Source of the DNA: Chloroflexota bacterium | Lineage (GTDB): Bacteria; Chloroflexota; Dormibacteria; Dormibacterales; Dormibacteraceae | Direction of reading: 5' to 3' | Assembly (NCBI GenBank): GCA_005882115.1 | Contig: VBEG01000029.1 | Location: forward strand, 1-64,000 | Length of the DNA: 64,000 bases | Shown: piece after piece, positions 8,435-16,655 of the stretch | Layout: each line of letters opens with the position of its first letter | How positions within the stretch are numbered: position 1 is the first letter of the stretch | The notes under the pieces: generated by a model | What the model was told of the DNA's origin: nothing | The model's database searches: none | The model's input: only the letters and a program-made list of their open reading frames with translations | Program-made: the position numbers and the translations under genes

Positions 8435-8818
8435 ATGAAGGCGAGGAGCGTGGTGGGCGGCGTGCTGGCGGCGGGGGTGATGGTGATCGGGGGCGCCGGC
8501 TCGGCCTCGGCCAACATCGCGTGGTGCCTGTATGATCCGCCCGTCCTGGTACAGACTCCGGGCGGCTCAAACCTCACCGTGAACAGCAGCGTCAGCGTGC
8601 CCGCGTCGCAGGCCAGGTACATAAACGCCGTGGAGGTTCAGGCAGGGACAGCGCCCGATGGCAGGGGCGGAACCCTGATCACGATCCAAGTCGCCGTGCC
8701 CTCGAGCATCACCACTGCCAACGTCACCGCCACGGTGAAGAAATTCAAGGTGAGCACCTCGGCCACGGTCGCGGGCGGCGGCGCCACGACTCTCTACCTG
8801 GACGTGCCCACCAGCTGA
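8435..8818 (+). CDS. Small secreted protein between regulator and kinase genes
   Basis: 127 residues with a clear signal peptide: MKARS followed by a hydrophobic core and cleavage near GSASA-NIAW (residue ~25). The mature ~100 residues are Thr/Val/Ser-rich, predicted beta-sandwich-like, with one Cys near the N terminus and no known catalytic motif. The stop is 5 bases before the histidine kinase start. Its position inside a two-component operon suggests a ligand, cofactor or output of that system; this is inference. I do not recognise a named family. Confidence 0.7.
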   Translation: MKARSVVGGVLAAGVMVIGGAGSASANIAWCLYDPPVLVQTPGGSNLTVNSSVSVPASQARYINAVEVQAGTAPDGRGGTLITIQVAVPSSITTANVTATVKKFKVSTSATVAGGGATTLYLDVPTS

Positions 8819-8823
8819 GACCG

Positions 8824-10179
8824 ATGGTCGCCTCCTCTTCGACCTTCGCGAAACCGCTGAAGGCCGCACTGGTCGGCGTGCCTGCTTTGGGCATTGTGCT
8901 GGCGGTCATCGCCGCCGTGGTGGGAGGCTTCAACGTCGCCGCCGGGTGGCGGCTGCTGCTGATCCTCGCGTGCTTCGCCGCTGTGGCACTCGCGGAGCGG
9001 TTCCCGGTGAAGATCGGCCCCCAGCAGAAGATCAATCTCGGCGCGCTGCCCTGCCTGGTTGCCGTCCTCTTGCTGCCCACTGGTCTCGGACCGGCGACGG
9101 CCGCGCTCAGCGTTCTTGCCGGCAACCGCTTCATCCGCCGCAGCTGGGCGGAGAGCGCTTTTAACGCCGGCAACGTGCTGGTGGCCGGAGCGCTGGCGGC
9201 GCTGGTCGGTGCGATTGGTCCGACCGCTGACGTGGCGCGAGACGCGCGCGCCACGCTGGCGGCATTCGTCTACATCGCGGTGAACCTGGGCCTGGGGGTC
9301 CTGCCGCCATCGCTCCACATGCACAGGCCCTACCTGGCGCTCCTGCGATCAGCCGCCCTGGCGACATGGCCGGCGACGGTGACGCTGGCAGCTTGCGCGG
9401 TGACGATGTCGGTGCTGCTCATCGAGGCACCCCTCGCTGCTTTGCTGCCCCTGGTAGTGCTGCCGATGATCTATCGCATGAACCGCGCAATCGAGGCGCA
9501 GGCGAAAGCGAACGAACAGCTCCAAAGCGTGCTGGCTTCGCAGCGACGGTTCCTGACCGACGTCTCCCACCAGGTGGCGACGCCGCTGGCGACGATCATG
9601 ACCAACCTTTCGATCCTCAGCCGGGCCAACCGCGGCAGGCCGGCCGAGGAAGCGGTCGTGGACAGCGTCGCCGAGGCGGAGCGGATGAAGCGCATGCTGG
9701 CGCGCCTACGCTCGCTCGCCCACGCGGATGAGGACGTGCCGCTGCGCCGCGAGCTGGTCGACCTCGCCGAGCTGACGGCCGACGTCGTACGCGCCTACAC
9801 GGCGCAGGCCGCGTCGTCTGGCGTGGACCTGGTCGCCGAGGTCGGCGCGCCGGCCCGCATCAACGCGGACAAAGACCTGCTTCGCGAGGCGGTGGCCAAC
9901 CTCGTCGACAACGCGGTCCGCTTCAGCCCGCGGGGCGCTCAGGTGAGGCTGAGCGTGGAGCGCGGGTCAGGCGGGCCGGTGATCGCCGTCGCCGATCATG
10001 GCCCCGGCATCGAAGAGGAGCGCCTGCCGCGCCTTTTCGAGCGCTTCCAGCGCAGCGATTCGGGCAGCGGCCTTGGGCTTGCGATCGCCCGGCGGGTGGT
10101 GGAGCGCCATGGGGGCACGATCCGGGTCAAGACGGCTCGCGGCGCTGGCAGCACCTTCACGATCGAGCTGCCCGGGTAG
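8824..10179 (+). CDS. Membrane sensor histidine kinase
   Basis: 451 residues. The N-terminal ~215 residues hold six to seven membrane segments, a sensor region without a large extracellular loop. A HisKA domain follows with phospho-acceptor His249 in FLTDVSHQVATPLA, then a HATPase domain with N box (LREAVANLVDNAVRFSP), G1 (VADHGPGIEEE), F (LFERFQRS) and G2 (SGLGLAIARRVVERHGG). It is the probable partner of the OmpR-type regulator two genes upstream. The membrane-embedded sensor suggests it detects a membrane or envelope signal. Confidence 0.92.
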   Translation: MVASSSTFAKPLKAALVGVPALGIVLAVIAAVVGGFNVAAGWRLLLILACFAAVALAERFPVKIGPQQKINLGALPCLVAVLLLPTGLGPATAALSVLAGNRFIRRSWAESAFNAGNVLVAGALAALVGAIGPTADVARDARATLAAFVYIAVNLGLGVLPPSLHMHRPYLALLRSAALATWPATVTLAACAVTMSVLLIEAPLAALLPLVVLPMIYRMNRAIEAQAKANEQLQSVLASQRRFLTDVSHQVATPLATIMTNLSILSRANRGRPAEEAVVDSVAEAERMKRMLARLRSLAHADEDVPLRRELVDLAELTADVVRAYTAQAASSGVDLVAEVGAPARINADKDLLREAVANLVDNAVRFSPRGAQVRLSVERGSGGPVIAVADHGPGIEEERLPRLFERFQRSDSGSGLGLAIARRVVERHGGTIRVKTARGAGSTFTIELPG

Positions 10180-10192
10180 TTCTTCAGGGAGC

Positions 10193-10249
10193 GTCCCCAC
10201 CCGGCGGCTACGCCGCCGACCTCCCCTGCGGGCGGGGAGGTGAATTAAC
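10193..10249. repeat. REP-like double hairpin, copy 2
   Basis: Hairpin CGGCGGC-TAC-GCCGCCG at 10202-10218 followed by CTCCCC/GGGGAG at 10221-10239, sharing CCGCCGACCTCCCC and the two-stem layout with 233-285. It lies between the kinase stop and the gamma-glutamyltransferase start and could also act as a terminator. Confidence 0.6.
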
Positions 10250-10257
10250 TTAGCTCC

Positions 10258-11832
10258 GTGGCGATCATCGTCTGCCCGCAACCGCAGGCGGCCGAGGTCG
10301 GCCTCGACGTCTTGCGGCGAGGAGGCAACGCGGTCGACGCCGCTGTCACGTGCGCGTTCGTGCAGGGCGTCATCGACCCGCAGATGTGCGGGATCGGCGG
10401 CTGCGGCGTGATGCTCGTGCACAGCACCCAGGCGGGGGACTCGCTGCTCGAGTTCTACGGCACGGCCGGGTCGCGAGTGCGCGAGGACCAGTGGGAGTCG
10501 ATCTTCATCCGCGAGGCCGCGGACCGCTACGGCTACGTGCTCGAGGGCTGGGTGAACGATGTGGGTTACCAATCGGTCGCGGTGCCGGGAACCGTCGCCG
10601 GGCTTCACGAGGCGCTGACGCGTTTCGGCACCATCTCGTGGGCCGAGGCGATCGAGCCCGCCATCCCCCTGGCCCGCAACGGATTCCCGGTGACCGGATA
10701 CGTGCATGGGTTCTGGACCACCGATTACGGCCCCGACGTCGTACCGAACGCGCAGCGGATCCAGACCACACCGGAGGCGAAGGCGATCTACACCCGTGAC
10801 GGCGCGCTCTACGCAATCGGCGAGGTGATGGTTCAGACCGACCTGGCACGCACGCTCGAAACGCTGGTCGCCGGCGGCGCCGACGTCTTCTATCACGGCG
10901 AGGTCGCAGACGCAATCGCAGCGGACTTTGCCGCCAACGGCGGATTCATCACCAAGGAAGACCTCGAGAGCTACCAGGTCAACGTGACCGAGCCGATCCG
11001 CGGAACCTATCGCGGGCTGCAGGTCGCGGCCGCGGGACCACCGGCGGGCGGGCTGACGCTGCTGCAGATGCTCAATTTCCTCGAGGGCTATGACCTCGGC
11101 GCCGCCGGGTGGCCGAGCAGCGAGGCGGCGCGGCTGCTCGTCGAGGCGATGGCGTGGGCGGTGGCCGACCGCGAACTGCATGTCGCCGACCCGCGCTTTG
11201 TCGAGATACCAACGGGCGCGCTCACAGACAAGCACTACGCGGCCAAGGCGCGCGGGGTGATTGCGGATCGCGCAGACACCACGCACGTATGCGTGGTCGA
11301 TGACGGCGGCAACGCGGTCTCGCTGACGCATACGCTGGGCTCGTCGAGCGGCGTGGTCACGCCGGGACTTGGCTTTGGCTACAACGACTACATGAACTGC
11401 TTCGATCCGCGGCCCGGGCGGCCCAACTCGCTGCGCCCCGGCAAGACGCGGGTCACGATGATGACGCCGACGATGGTGTTCGACGGCAAGAAGCTGCGTG
11501 TGTGTGTGGGCGCGCCGGGCGGGACGAAGATCGTGACCGGCGTGCTGCAGGTGCTCGTCAACGTGCTCGACCACGAGATGTCGGCGGTCGAGGCCGTCAG
11601 CGCCCCGCGGGTCGACTTCCAGGGCGACGTGGTCCAGGCCGAGGCGCGGATTCCGCACGTGGTCACCGAAGGGTTGGAGCGGTTCGGATACAGCGTCAAC
11701 CGGCGAACGCTCAACTACGACTCCTACTTCTCGCGGCCGCAGGTGATCGTCGCCGACCGTGATGGATTTCTGACCGGTGCCTCCGACCCCCGAAAGGATG
11801 GCGGCACGGCGTTCGACACCGAGACGAAATGA
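10258..11832 (+). CDS. ggt: Gamma-glutamyltransferase family protein
   Basis: 524 residues, an Ntn-hydrolase that would self-cleave into large and small subunits. The nucleophile is Thr341 in DTTHVCVVD, followed by [14 protein letters not shown]. Other family marks are GGNAVDAAV near the N terminus, [24 protein letters not shown], and [12 protein letters not shown] with APGG near the C terminus. It hydrolyses or transfers gamma-glutamyl groups, for example from glutathione. No signal peptide is visible after the GTG start at 10258, unlike the periplasmic E. coli enzyme. The ATGA overlap with the SDR gene indicates coupling. Confidence 0.9.
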   Translation: MAIIVCPQPQAAEVGLDVLRRGGNAVDAAVTCAFVQGVIDPQMCGIGGCGVMLVHSTQAGDSLLEFYGTAGSRVREDQWESIFIREAADRYGYVLEGWVNDVGYQSVAVPGTVAGLHEALTRFGTISWAEAIEPAIPLARNGFPVTGYVHGFWTTDYGPDVVPNAQRIQTTPEAKAIYTRDGALYAIGEVMVQTDLARTLETLVAGGADVFYHGEVADAIAADFAANGGFITKEDLESYQVNVTEPIRGTYRGLQVAAAGPPAGGLTLLQMLNFLEGYDLGAAGWPSSEAARLLVEAMAWAVADRELHVADPRFVEIPTGALTDKHYAAKARGVIADRADTTHVCVVDDGGNAVSLTHTLGSSSGVVTPGLGFGYNDYMNCFDPRPGRPNSLRPGKTRVTMMTPTMVFDGKKLRVCVGAPGGTKIVTGVLQVLVNVLDHEMSAVEAVSAPRVDFQGDVVQAEARIPHVVTEGLERFGYSVNRRTLNYDSYFSRPQVIVADRDGFLTGASDPRKDGGTAFDTETK

Positions 11833-12566
11833 GGTTTGACGATCGCGTCGTTCTGATCACCGGCGGCGGCCGAGGAATCGGGGCGGCGAGTGCGCAGCGA
11901 TTCGCAAGCGAGGGCGCCCGCGTGGTCGTCTCGGACATGGACCTGGCGCCGGCGGAGGAGGTGGCGAACCCTCTCAAGGGTCTGGCTGTCGCGTGCGACG
12001 TCACCAACCGCGAGCAGGTCGAGGACATGGTGGCGCGGGCGGTGCGCGAGCTCGGCCGGCTCGACGTGCTGGTGTGCTGCGCCGGCATCATCCGCGACAA
12101 CCTGCTGTTCAAGATGTCGGACGACGACTGGGACGCGGTCATCGACACCCACCTCAAGGGCACGTTTCTGTGTGCGAGGGCGGCGCAGAAGCCGATGGTC
12201 GAGCAGAAGTCCGGAAAGATGGTGTTCCTGTCTTCGACCTCGGCGCTCGGCAACCGTGGCCAGACCAACTACTCCGCCGCCAAAGCCGGCCTCCAGGGGA
12301 TGGCGCGCACGCTGGCGATCGAGCTGGGCCCGTTCAACATCAACGTCAACGCCGTCGCGCCGGGATTCGTGGAGACGCGCATGACGCGCGCGACCGCGGA
12401 CCGGATGGGTGTCGACTTCGAGGCGTTCAAGCTGGGCGCCGCGTCGCAGATCCCGCTGCGGAGGGTTGGACAACCCGACGAAATCGCGAGCGTGATCGCA
12501 TTTCTGTGCAGCGACGAGTCCAGCTTTGTATCCGGTCAGACGATTTATGTCCGCGGAGGACCCTGA
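11829..12566 (+). CDS. SDR-family oxidoreductase (FabG-like)
   Basis: 245 residues with the classical short-chain dehydrogenase fold: cofactor motif TGGGRGIG (residues ~11-18), an acidic residue after beta2 (SDMD) suggesting NAD preference, CCAG at ~83, catalytic Ser in FLSSTSA, and YSAAKAG with the Tyr/Lys pair at about 150-154. C-terminal [12 protein letters not shown] is typical of FabG-like members. It overlaps ggt by 4 bases. Substrate cannot be read from the sequence. Confidence 0.9.
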   Translation: MRFDDRVVLITGGGRGIGAASAQRFASEGARVVVSDMDLAPAEEVANPLKGLAVACDVTNREQVEDMVARAVRELGRLDVLVCCAGIIRDNLLFKMSDDDWDAVIDTHLKGTFLCARAAQKPMVEQKSGKMVFLSSTSALGNRGQTNYSAAKAGLQGMARTLAIELGPFNINVNAVAPGFVETRMTRATADRMGVDFEAFKLGAASQIPLRRVGQPDEIASVIAFLCSDESSFVSGQTIYVRGGP

Positions 12567-12827
12567 TCCCCTTCGGGGGGTGGCAGGCGAAGCCGGCGAC
12601 TAGCCGAGCAAGTACCCGCAATAGCGGACGTTGAACGTCCTCATGAACCGGCTACTCGGCCAGGCCAGGCGGCGTAACGGCGGGCGAACTGTTGTTCGGC
12701 GCCGTAGCCTATGGCGACCCAGCCCTCGAATTCGTCTCGAATTCGGGCGCGAGGAGCAGCTCGCCGCCTCAGGGCTTCCCATAAGTAGCCGTGTGGGGGT
12801 TGACTGCCCCGCCGATTGTCTGTTAGG
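12567..12827 (+). promoter_or_regulatory. Intergenic region upstream of wall hydrolase
   Basis: About 260 bases without a convincing gene. It opens with CCCCTTCGGGG, a small hairpin that may terminate the SDR operon. Toward the right end TTGACT (12800-12805) with TGTTAG about 17 bases later resembles a sigma-70 promoter for the LysM-CHAP gene. Nothing else is recognised. Confidence 0.35.
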
Positions 12828-13847
12828 GTGCCTAGGTCTTCTGGGGATCCACCCGCCGCCAGGGCGGATTCACAATCTACCGGGGGTAGGCAACTGCGGA
12901 TTAATCGTTACCTGACCCATGCCGTCGTACTCGGAATAGCTGTGGCCATGTCGAGCTACGCGGCGATTGATCGTCATTTTCCGACGACGCTGACCGCGCG
13001 CCTGGGTCCGGTAAACGCAGAAGCAGTCATGGTCGGAGGTGGCGGCGACTATGGCGATGTCTCCATGGGCCGCTACGGCACGATCAACAAGCCGCTGTCG
13101 ATTCCGACGGCGGCGCCGGTCAACCACCAGCCCTTTACCTATACAGTCGCCGCCGGCGAGAGTCTGGCCACGATTGCGGCCAAGTACCACGTCACGGTGG
13201 CGGAGATCCGCTGGTCCAACACCGACCTTTATTCGAGCGACTCGGTCGCGACCGGCGACCGCATCTACATCCCGCCGGTGCATGGAGTCGTCGTGCACGC
13301 GAAATCGAGCGACACGCTCTCGAGCTTGGCTACGAAGTACTCGGTCGATCCACAGGTGATTATCGACTTCAACCGGCTGCGCACGACGACGCTGACGTCC
13401 GGGTCGCTGCTCGTCATCCCCGGCGGTGTCGGTGGCGCGTTCCCGCCGCCACCCGCGCTCTTCCAGATCCTTCATGGCTCGACTCAGTCGGCGTTCGCGG
13501 CCAAGGTCATGGGGTGCTGCCTTGGTCCGTACGTGAACAACAAGTTCCCGGTCGGTTGGTGCACCTACTACGTGGCCACGAAGCGCAACGTGACGTGGAA
13601 CGGCGACGCCGGCTACTGGTACCAGAACGCGTCGTACATGGGCTACGCGGTCGGCCCGACGCCGAAGGTCGGCGCGATCATGGTCACGTGGGAGAGCTGG
13701 GCGGGGCACGTCGCGTACGTGGAGGCGGTCAATTCGGACGGCTCGTGGCTGGTGTCGGAGATGAACTGGGTGGCCTTTGACGTGATCGACGAGCGCACAA
13801 TCAAGCCCGGACAGCTGGGCTCGCGGCTGGTCGGGTTTATCTACTAG
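12828..13847 (+). CDS. Secreted LysM-CHAP peptidoglycan hydrolase
   Basis: About 340 residues. A hydrophobic export segment (THAVVLGIAVAMSSYAAI) is followed by two LysM domains, FTYTVAAGESLATIAAKYH...GDRIYIPP and VVVHAKSSDTLSSLATKYS...GSLLVIPG, and a C-terminal CHAP domain with the nucleophile Cys in FPVGWCTYYVATKR, then GAIMVTWESWAGHVAYVEAV holding the catalytic His. LysM binds glycan and CHAP cleaves peptide bonds in the wall. The start is unsure: GTG 12828 is used, but the export segment begins near 12900 and a non-standard or later start is possible, especially if the leader at 12829-12892 is real. Confidence 0.85.
   Translation: MPRSSGDPPAARADSQSTGGRQLRINRYLTHAVVLGIAVAMSSYAAIDRHFPTTLTARLGPVNAEAVMVGGGGDYGDVSMGRYGTINKPLSIPTAAPVNHQPFTYTVAAGESLATIAAKYHVTVAEIRWSNTDLYSSDSVATGDRIYIPPVHGVVVHAKSSDTLSSLATKYSVDPQVIIDFNRLRTTTLTSGSLLVIPGGVGGAFPPPPALFQILHGSTQSAFAAKVMGCCLGPYVNNKFPVGWCTYYVATKRNVTWNGDAGYWYQNASYMGYAVGPTPKVGAIMVTWESWAGHVAYVEAVNSDGSWLVSEMNWVAFDVIDERTIKPGQLGSRLVGFIY
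12829..12892 (+). promoter_or_regulatory. Possible structured leader of LysM-CHAP gene
   Basis: TGCCTA at 12829-12834 can pair with TAGGCA at 12887-12892, enclosing GGGGATCCACCC and an inner CGCC/GGCG hairpin. Pieces such as CTACC...GTAGGC loosely resemble the 3' part of ydaO (c-di-AMP) riboswitches, which often precede wall hydrolase genes. The match is partial, so this is a candidate only. Confidence 0.25.
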
Positions 13848-13850
13848 AAA

Positions 13851-15143
13851 CTAGACCGCGACCGTCTCCGGTTCCCGGCTCGCCCAGGCTTCCTCCATCG
13901 CCTCGGTGTCTCGCTTGACCGTTCTCAGTCCCGTGGCGGCGGCGAGCGCGGCCAGGATCAGGAGCGTCGGCGAGGTGATGAGAAGTGCGGCCTGAAGGTT
14001 GTGTCCCAGGTGGTCGGAGATGACGCCAACGTCGTAGGTCGAGTGCGAGTCGCCGAACACGTGGGCGATGAAGAGGAGCAGCGTCACCGCACTGGCGCGC
14101 AGTCCCGGCGAGACGACGTTTTGCGCCACCGCCGTGAAGGGGCCGGCGTAGAGGTAGAGGCAGATCACGGTCAGCAGGAAGACGGGAACGAAGACGGGGA
14201 TTGGACCGACGTTCAGTGGGCTGAGGATCGCGATCGTGATCAGGACGGCACCGGCGAGGAAGCCGACGATGCCGGTCTCTAGGTGGGCTTTGGGCGATTC
14301 GAGGGCGCGGCGGTCGGAGAGCCAGCCCCCGGCGAGCGTGCCGATGAGACCGCCGACCACGATCACGACCCCTGCCAGGAGGCCGGCTCTGCCTGAGCTC
14401 ATGTCGAACCGCCTCTGGAGGACCGTCGGAAGCCAGAATGCGTTGGAGGCGAGGACGAAGAAAAGGAGGGTCTGGGCGATGATCGTCGCCCTCAGGGTCG
14501 GGATCTTCAGCAGGTCGATGAACTTCTTAAGGCTCGCGTCAGCGGTCTTGGCGAGCGCGGGGCCGGTTTTCTCCACCGCGCCTCGCAGCGGCTCGCGCAT
14601 CTGGAAGGCGAGGATGGCGAGGAGCAATCCAGGCACCGCTGCGAAGAAGAATGCCGCGCGCCAGCCTAGCGTCTCGGCGATGTAGCCGCCGCCGGCAAAG
14701 CCGAGGGCGATGCCGATGGTGCTGCCGGCGCCCCAAACCGACATGACCCGGCCTCGCTGCTCCTTGGGGAAGTAGTCGCTGAGGAGGCTGGTACCGGCGG
14801 GGTAGTAGCTTGCCTCGCCGATACCCACGACCGCCCGGCTGAGGAAGAGCTGCGCGTAGGTGCGCGCGAAGCCGGTGAAGAGGGTGGCGATGCTCCAGAT
14901 CGTGACGCCGACGCCGATCACGGTCTTGCGGACGCCGCGGTCGCCCCAGTAGCCGAAGGGGAGGGCGGCGATGGCGTAGACGAGCAGGAAGGCGGTGCCT
15001 AGGAGGCCGAACTCGGAGTCGGAGATGTGGAGCTCTTTCTCGATCAGGGGGCCGGCGCTGGCGGCGACCCAGCGGTCCATGTAGTTGAGGAGGTTGATGC
15101 CGACCATGAGGGCGAGCACGTAGCGCGCATAGCCTCCGACCAC
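13851..15143 (-). CDS. MFS transporter, Spinster-like
   Basis: 430 residues with twelve predicted membrane helices. Helix 1 carries NLLNYMDRW, and loop 2-3 carries GYWGDRGVRKTVI, the MFS motif A. GEASYYPAGTSLLSDYFPKEQRGR between helices 4 and 5 is characteristic of the Spinster-like branch. Substrate is unknown: relatives move lipids, sugars or organic anions. It converges on the wall hydrolase gene with a 3-base gap and lies beside the tRNA-Tyr gene, so it is the last core gene before the insertion region. Confidence 0.88.
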   Translation of the reverse strand: MVGGYARYVLALMVGINLLNYMDRWVAASAGPLIEKELHISDSEFGLLGTAFLLVYAIAALPFGYWGDRGVRKTVIGVGVTIWSIATLFTGFARTYAQLFLSRAVVGIGEASYYPAGTSLLSDYFPKEQRGRVMSVWGAGSTIGIALGFAGGGYIAETLGWRAAFFFAAVPGLLLAILAFQMREPLRGAVEKTGPALAKTADASLKKFIDLLKIPTLRATIIAQTLLFFVLASNAFWLPTVLQRRFDMSSGRAGLLAGVVIVVGGLIGTLAGGWLSDRRALESPKAHLETGIVGFLAGAVLITIAILSPLNVGPIPVFVPVFLLTVICLYLYAGPFTAVAQNVVSPGLRASAVTLLLFIAHVFGDSHSTYDVGVISDHLGHNLQAALLITSPTLLILAALAAATGLRTVKRDTEAMEEAWASREPETVAV

Positions 15144-15225
15144 TGGGGGAATTATGAGGTTGGCCTACCGGACCGCCATCGACAAAGCCCGGGGAGGTGA
15201 TTTCGTACGATTACTGCTCTTTAGT

Positions 15226-15305
15226 GGGTCGGCTGGGCATTGGCGAGCTCAAGTGGCTGTAAACCACCCGCGAAAGCTGTGGGGGTTCAAATCCCTCCCG
15301 GCCCA
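15226..15305 (+). tRNA. tRNA-Tyr (GTA)
   Basis: An 80-nt cloverleaf can be folded: acceptor GGGTCGG/CCGGCCC with one G-U pair, D stem GGGC/GCTC with GG in the loop, anticodon arm GTGG-CTGTAAA-CCAC with anticodon GTA at 15259-15261, a long class II variable arm as expected for tRNA-Tyr, T arm GGGGG-TTCAAAT-CCCTC, discriminator A at 15305. CCA is not encoded (CTCC follows). Its 3' end is repeated four more times downstream, making it the apparent attachment site of the cassette array. Confidence 0.9.
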
Positions 15306-15309
15306 CTCC
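15293..15309 (+). repeat. tRNA 3' end acting as attachment core (copy 0)
   Basis: CCCTCCCGGCCCACTCC spans the 3' side of the T stem, the acceptor stem and four bases beyond. The same core occurs at 17400, 19190, 19648 and 21600, always preceded by a different, conserved left arm. It is the natural attL-type copy because it alone belongs to a full tRNA. Confidence 0.7.
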
Positions 15310-15417
15310 CCAACATCTGGTGCACGTGGGCTGAAAGAGCCACAGCATCGCTGGTTGAGCTGTCGGGGCCCCAAGCTTTCGGATCGCCACACCGCGAGCA
15401 AAGCAGGGCCAGTCAAC

Positions 15418-15567
15418 CTTCGCCCCTACCTGACACCCAAGTACGTCGGCATGCGGCGCGACCTTGAGCGCTTCCTCCACGACTACAGCTTCGACCGCGC
15501 CCACAACGGCATCCGGACGCTCGGCCGGACACCGGCGGAGACCTTGAAAGCCGCGGTTAGGCTATGA
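15418..15567 (+). pseudogene. Transposase/integrase-core C-terminal fragment
   Basis: The reading frame ending at 15567 contains LERFLHDYSFDRAHNGIRTLGRTPAETL, the C-terminal end of a DDE integrase-core transposase of the IS481/IS3 type (the conserved N-x-x-RPHxG...GRTPAE pattern). The catalytic domain upstream is missing; the frame runs into unrelated sequence and the tRNA. This is a relic just downstream of the tRNA attachment core, in the first cassette. Confidence 0.65.
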
Positions 15568-15589
15568 GCCCGTCACCCCTATGGCGTCG

Positions 15590-15800
15590 CCACATCTCGT
15601 GGACAGGACATCCCAGCCCGCGAAGGGTCCAAGCCGTCGCCGTCATCGCAAATCTCAAATTCAAGTCGGGCGTCTTTCCCGCCAAACGTGCAGTGTCGCC
15701 CGGGATGCCCGCGCATGTTTAGCCAGATTCTGCAACGTTTCGGCGCAGCAGAAGTAGACGACCGCCTCGACATCGTGAGGGTACCGTTCGGCCGCGCACC
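15590..15800 (-). pseudogene. Histidine kinase HATPase fragment, frameshifted
   Basis: Reverse-strand translation gives AERYPHDVEAVVYFCCAETL then QNLAKHARASRATLHVW, and, in another frame, DARLEFEICDDGDGLDPSRAGM. Together these are the N box and G1 box of a NarL-associated sensor kinase ATPase domain. A stop and frame change separate the halves near 15680, and upstream coding is cut by a stop near 15805. The phospho-acceptor region and C terminus are absent. It is a decayed fragment, consistent with repeated insertion beside the tRNA. Confidence 0.6.
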
Positions 15801-15913
15801 GAACTTAGACCGGAAGCGTGAGAGCGTAAGCGCAACTCCTCCCCAGGTCGTGCAACGCGGCGGCGTTTTGATCCACCTGGCGTGATTGATTCATCCAATG
15901 GAGAGGCGAAGGC

Positions 15914-16390
15914 TCACACCGCCTTTGGCATGGCGCGCGGCGCATTCTTGAATTTCAGCCCTTCTACCTGCATTAAACGGAGAACCACCCAGAACATGAA
16001 CGGCAAGTCTCCACGAGCGGGCTTGGTGACAAGAGCCGGGTCCACGAGCTCGTAGACTCGCCCCCTCGTTTCCACCGCGCAGCGGCCGGCCGCGAGGACA
16101 TTCTTGACCCACTCCGTATCCCTCCCGTATGTGAGACCGAACAGAAAGCCATCGCGGATCCTGAATACGTTGACCGGCGTGCGATGCACTTTCCCGGATT
16201 TGCGGCCAACGTGAATGACGTATCCAAACGTAGGCATCTTCAAGCCATTCGCCAGTCGGCCGATCGTGCGGTTCGTCACCACGCGATTGAAGCGCGCGAC
16301 CTGTTTCGGCCAGAGCCGAACTGCAATCACGAGCACAAGGGGCAGAAGCAAGAAGCTTGAGGCGATGCTCAGCCACAGATTCATGATCAA
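15914..16390 (-). CDS. Deazaflavin (F420)-dependent nitroreductase family protein
   Basis: 158 residues: an N-terminal hydrophobic segment (residues 4-25), then a split-barrel Ddn-like domain. Typical motifs are VIHVGRKSGKVHRTPVNVF, FGLTYGRDTEWVKNVLAAG and a conserved Glu/His-rich C-terminal half. Family members use F420H2 to reduce quinones, nitro compounds or other electrophiles; the anchor suggests membrane attachment. The gene overlaps a small membrane protein gene by 4 bases and is divergent from a TetR regulator, so it is likely a regulated detoxification gene. Confidence 0.8.
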   Translation of the reverse strand: MIMNLWLSIASSFLLLPLVLVIAVRLWPKQVARFNRVVTNRTIGRLANGLKMPTFGYVIHVGRKSGKVHRTPVNVFRIRDGFLFGLTYGRDTEWVKNVLAAGRCAVETRGRVYELVDPALVTKPARGDLPFMFWVVLRLMQVEGLKFKNAPRAMPKAV

Positions 16391-16536
16391 GACCTCTCAT
16401 TCAGTGAACCGGTAACGACGGCAGGGCTTGGCGTCTGGAAGCCGTCTGAGATGGCGACCACGAAGCCAACCGCGGTTCCGAGCGCAAGCAACAAGATCGC
16501 GATCTGACCGGCTGCAGATGGGGCCTCTTTTTCCAT
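16387..16536 (-). CDS. Small single-pass membrane protein
   Basis: 49 residues from the ATG at 16536: MEKEAPSAAG, a hydrophobic stretch IAILLLALGTAVGFVVAI, and a short polar tail. Its stop overlaps the start of the nitroreductase-like gene (16387-16390), so the two are co-translated. It faces the TetR gene across a 120-base shared promoter region. No family is recognised; a membrane partner or anchor for the reductase is possible. Confidence 0.5.
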   Translation of the reverse strand: MEKEAPSAAGQIAILLLALGTAVGFVVAISDGFQTPSPAVVTGSLNERS

Positions 16537-16619
16537 CTCGCACGTATCGGACGGCCACACCGAGCACGCAGCGTCGATTTCATCGCTTGTTGAATTATAT
16601 GCCGCCACGGCCTGAGATG

Positions 16620-16633
16620 TCAACGGGCGTTGA
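16620..16633. promoter_or_regulatory. Palindromic operator, TetR-type
   Basis: TCAACG-GG-CGTTGA is a perfect 6+2+6 inverted repeat 23 bases before the TetR start and 84 bases before the divergent operon. Its position fits autorepression plus control of the reductase operon. Confidence 0.5.
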
Positions 16634-16655
16634 AATTTCGGGTAGACTGAGCGGC

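Noticed and set aside
9967-11658. A 563-codon open frame on the reverse strand opposite gamma-glutamyltransferase
   Set aside because: It is antisense to a clearly recognisable enzyme, has His/Arg/Asp-biased low-information composition and no family resemblance; it reflects high GC third positions.
15154-15567. A complete 137-residue gene covering the tRNA and transposase tail
   Set aside because: The first half is tRNA and flank sequence; only the last ~45 residues resemble a transposase.
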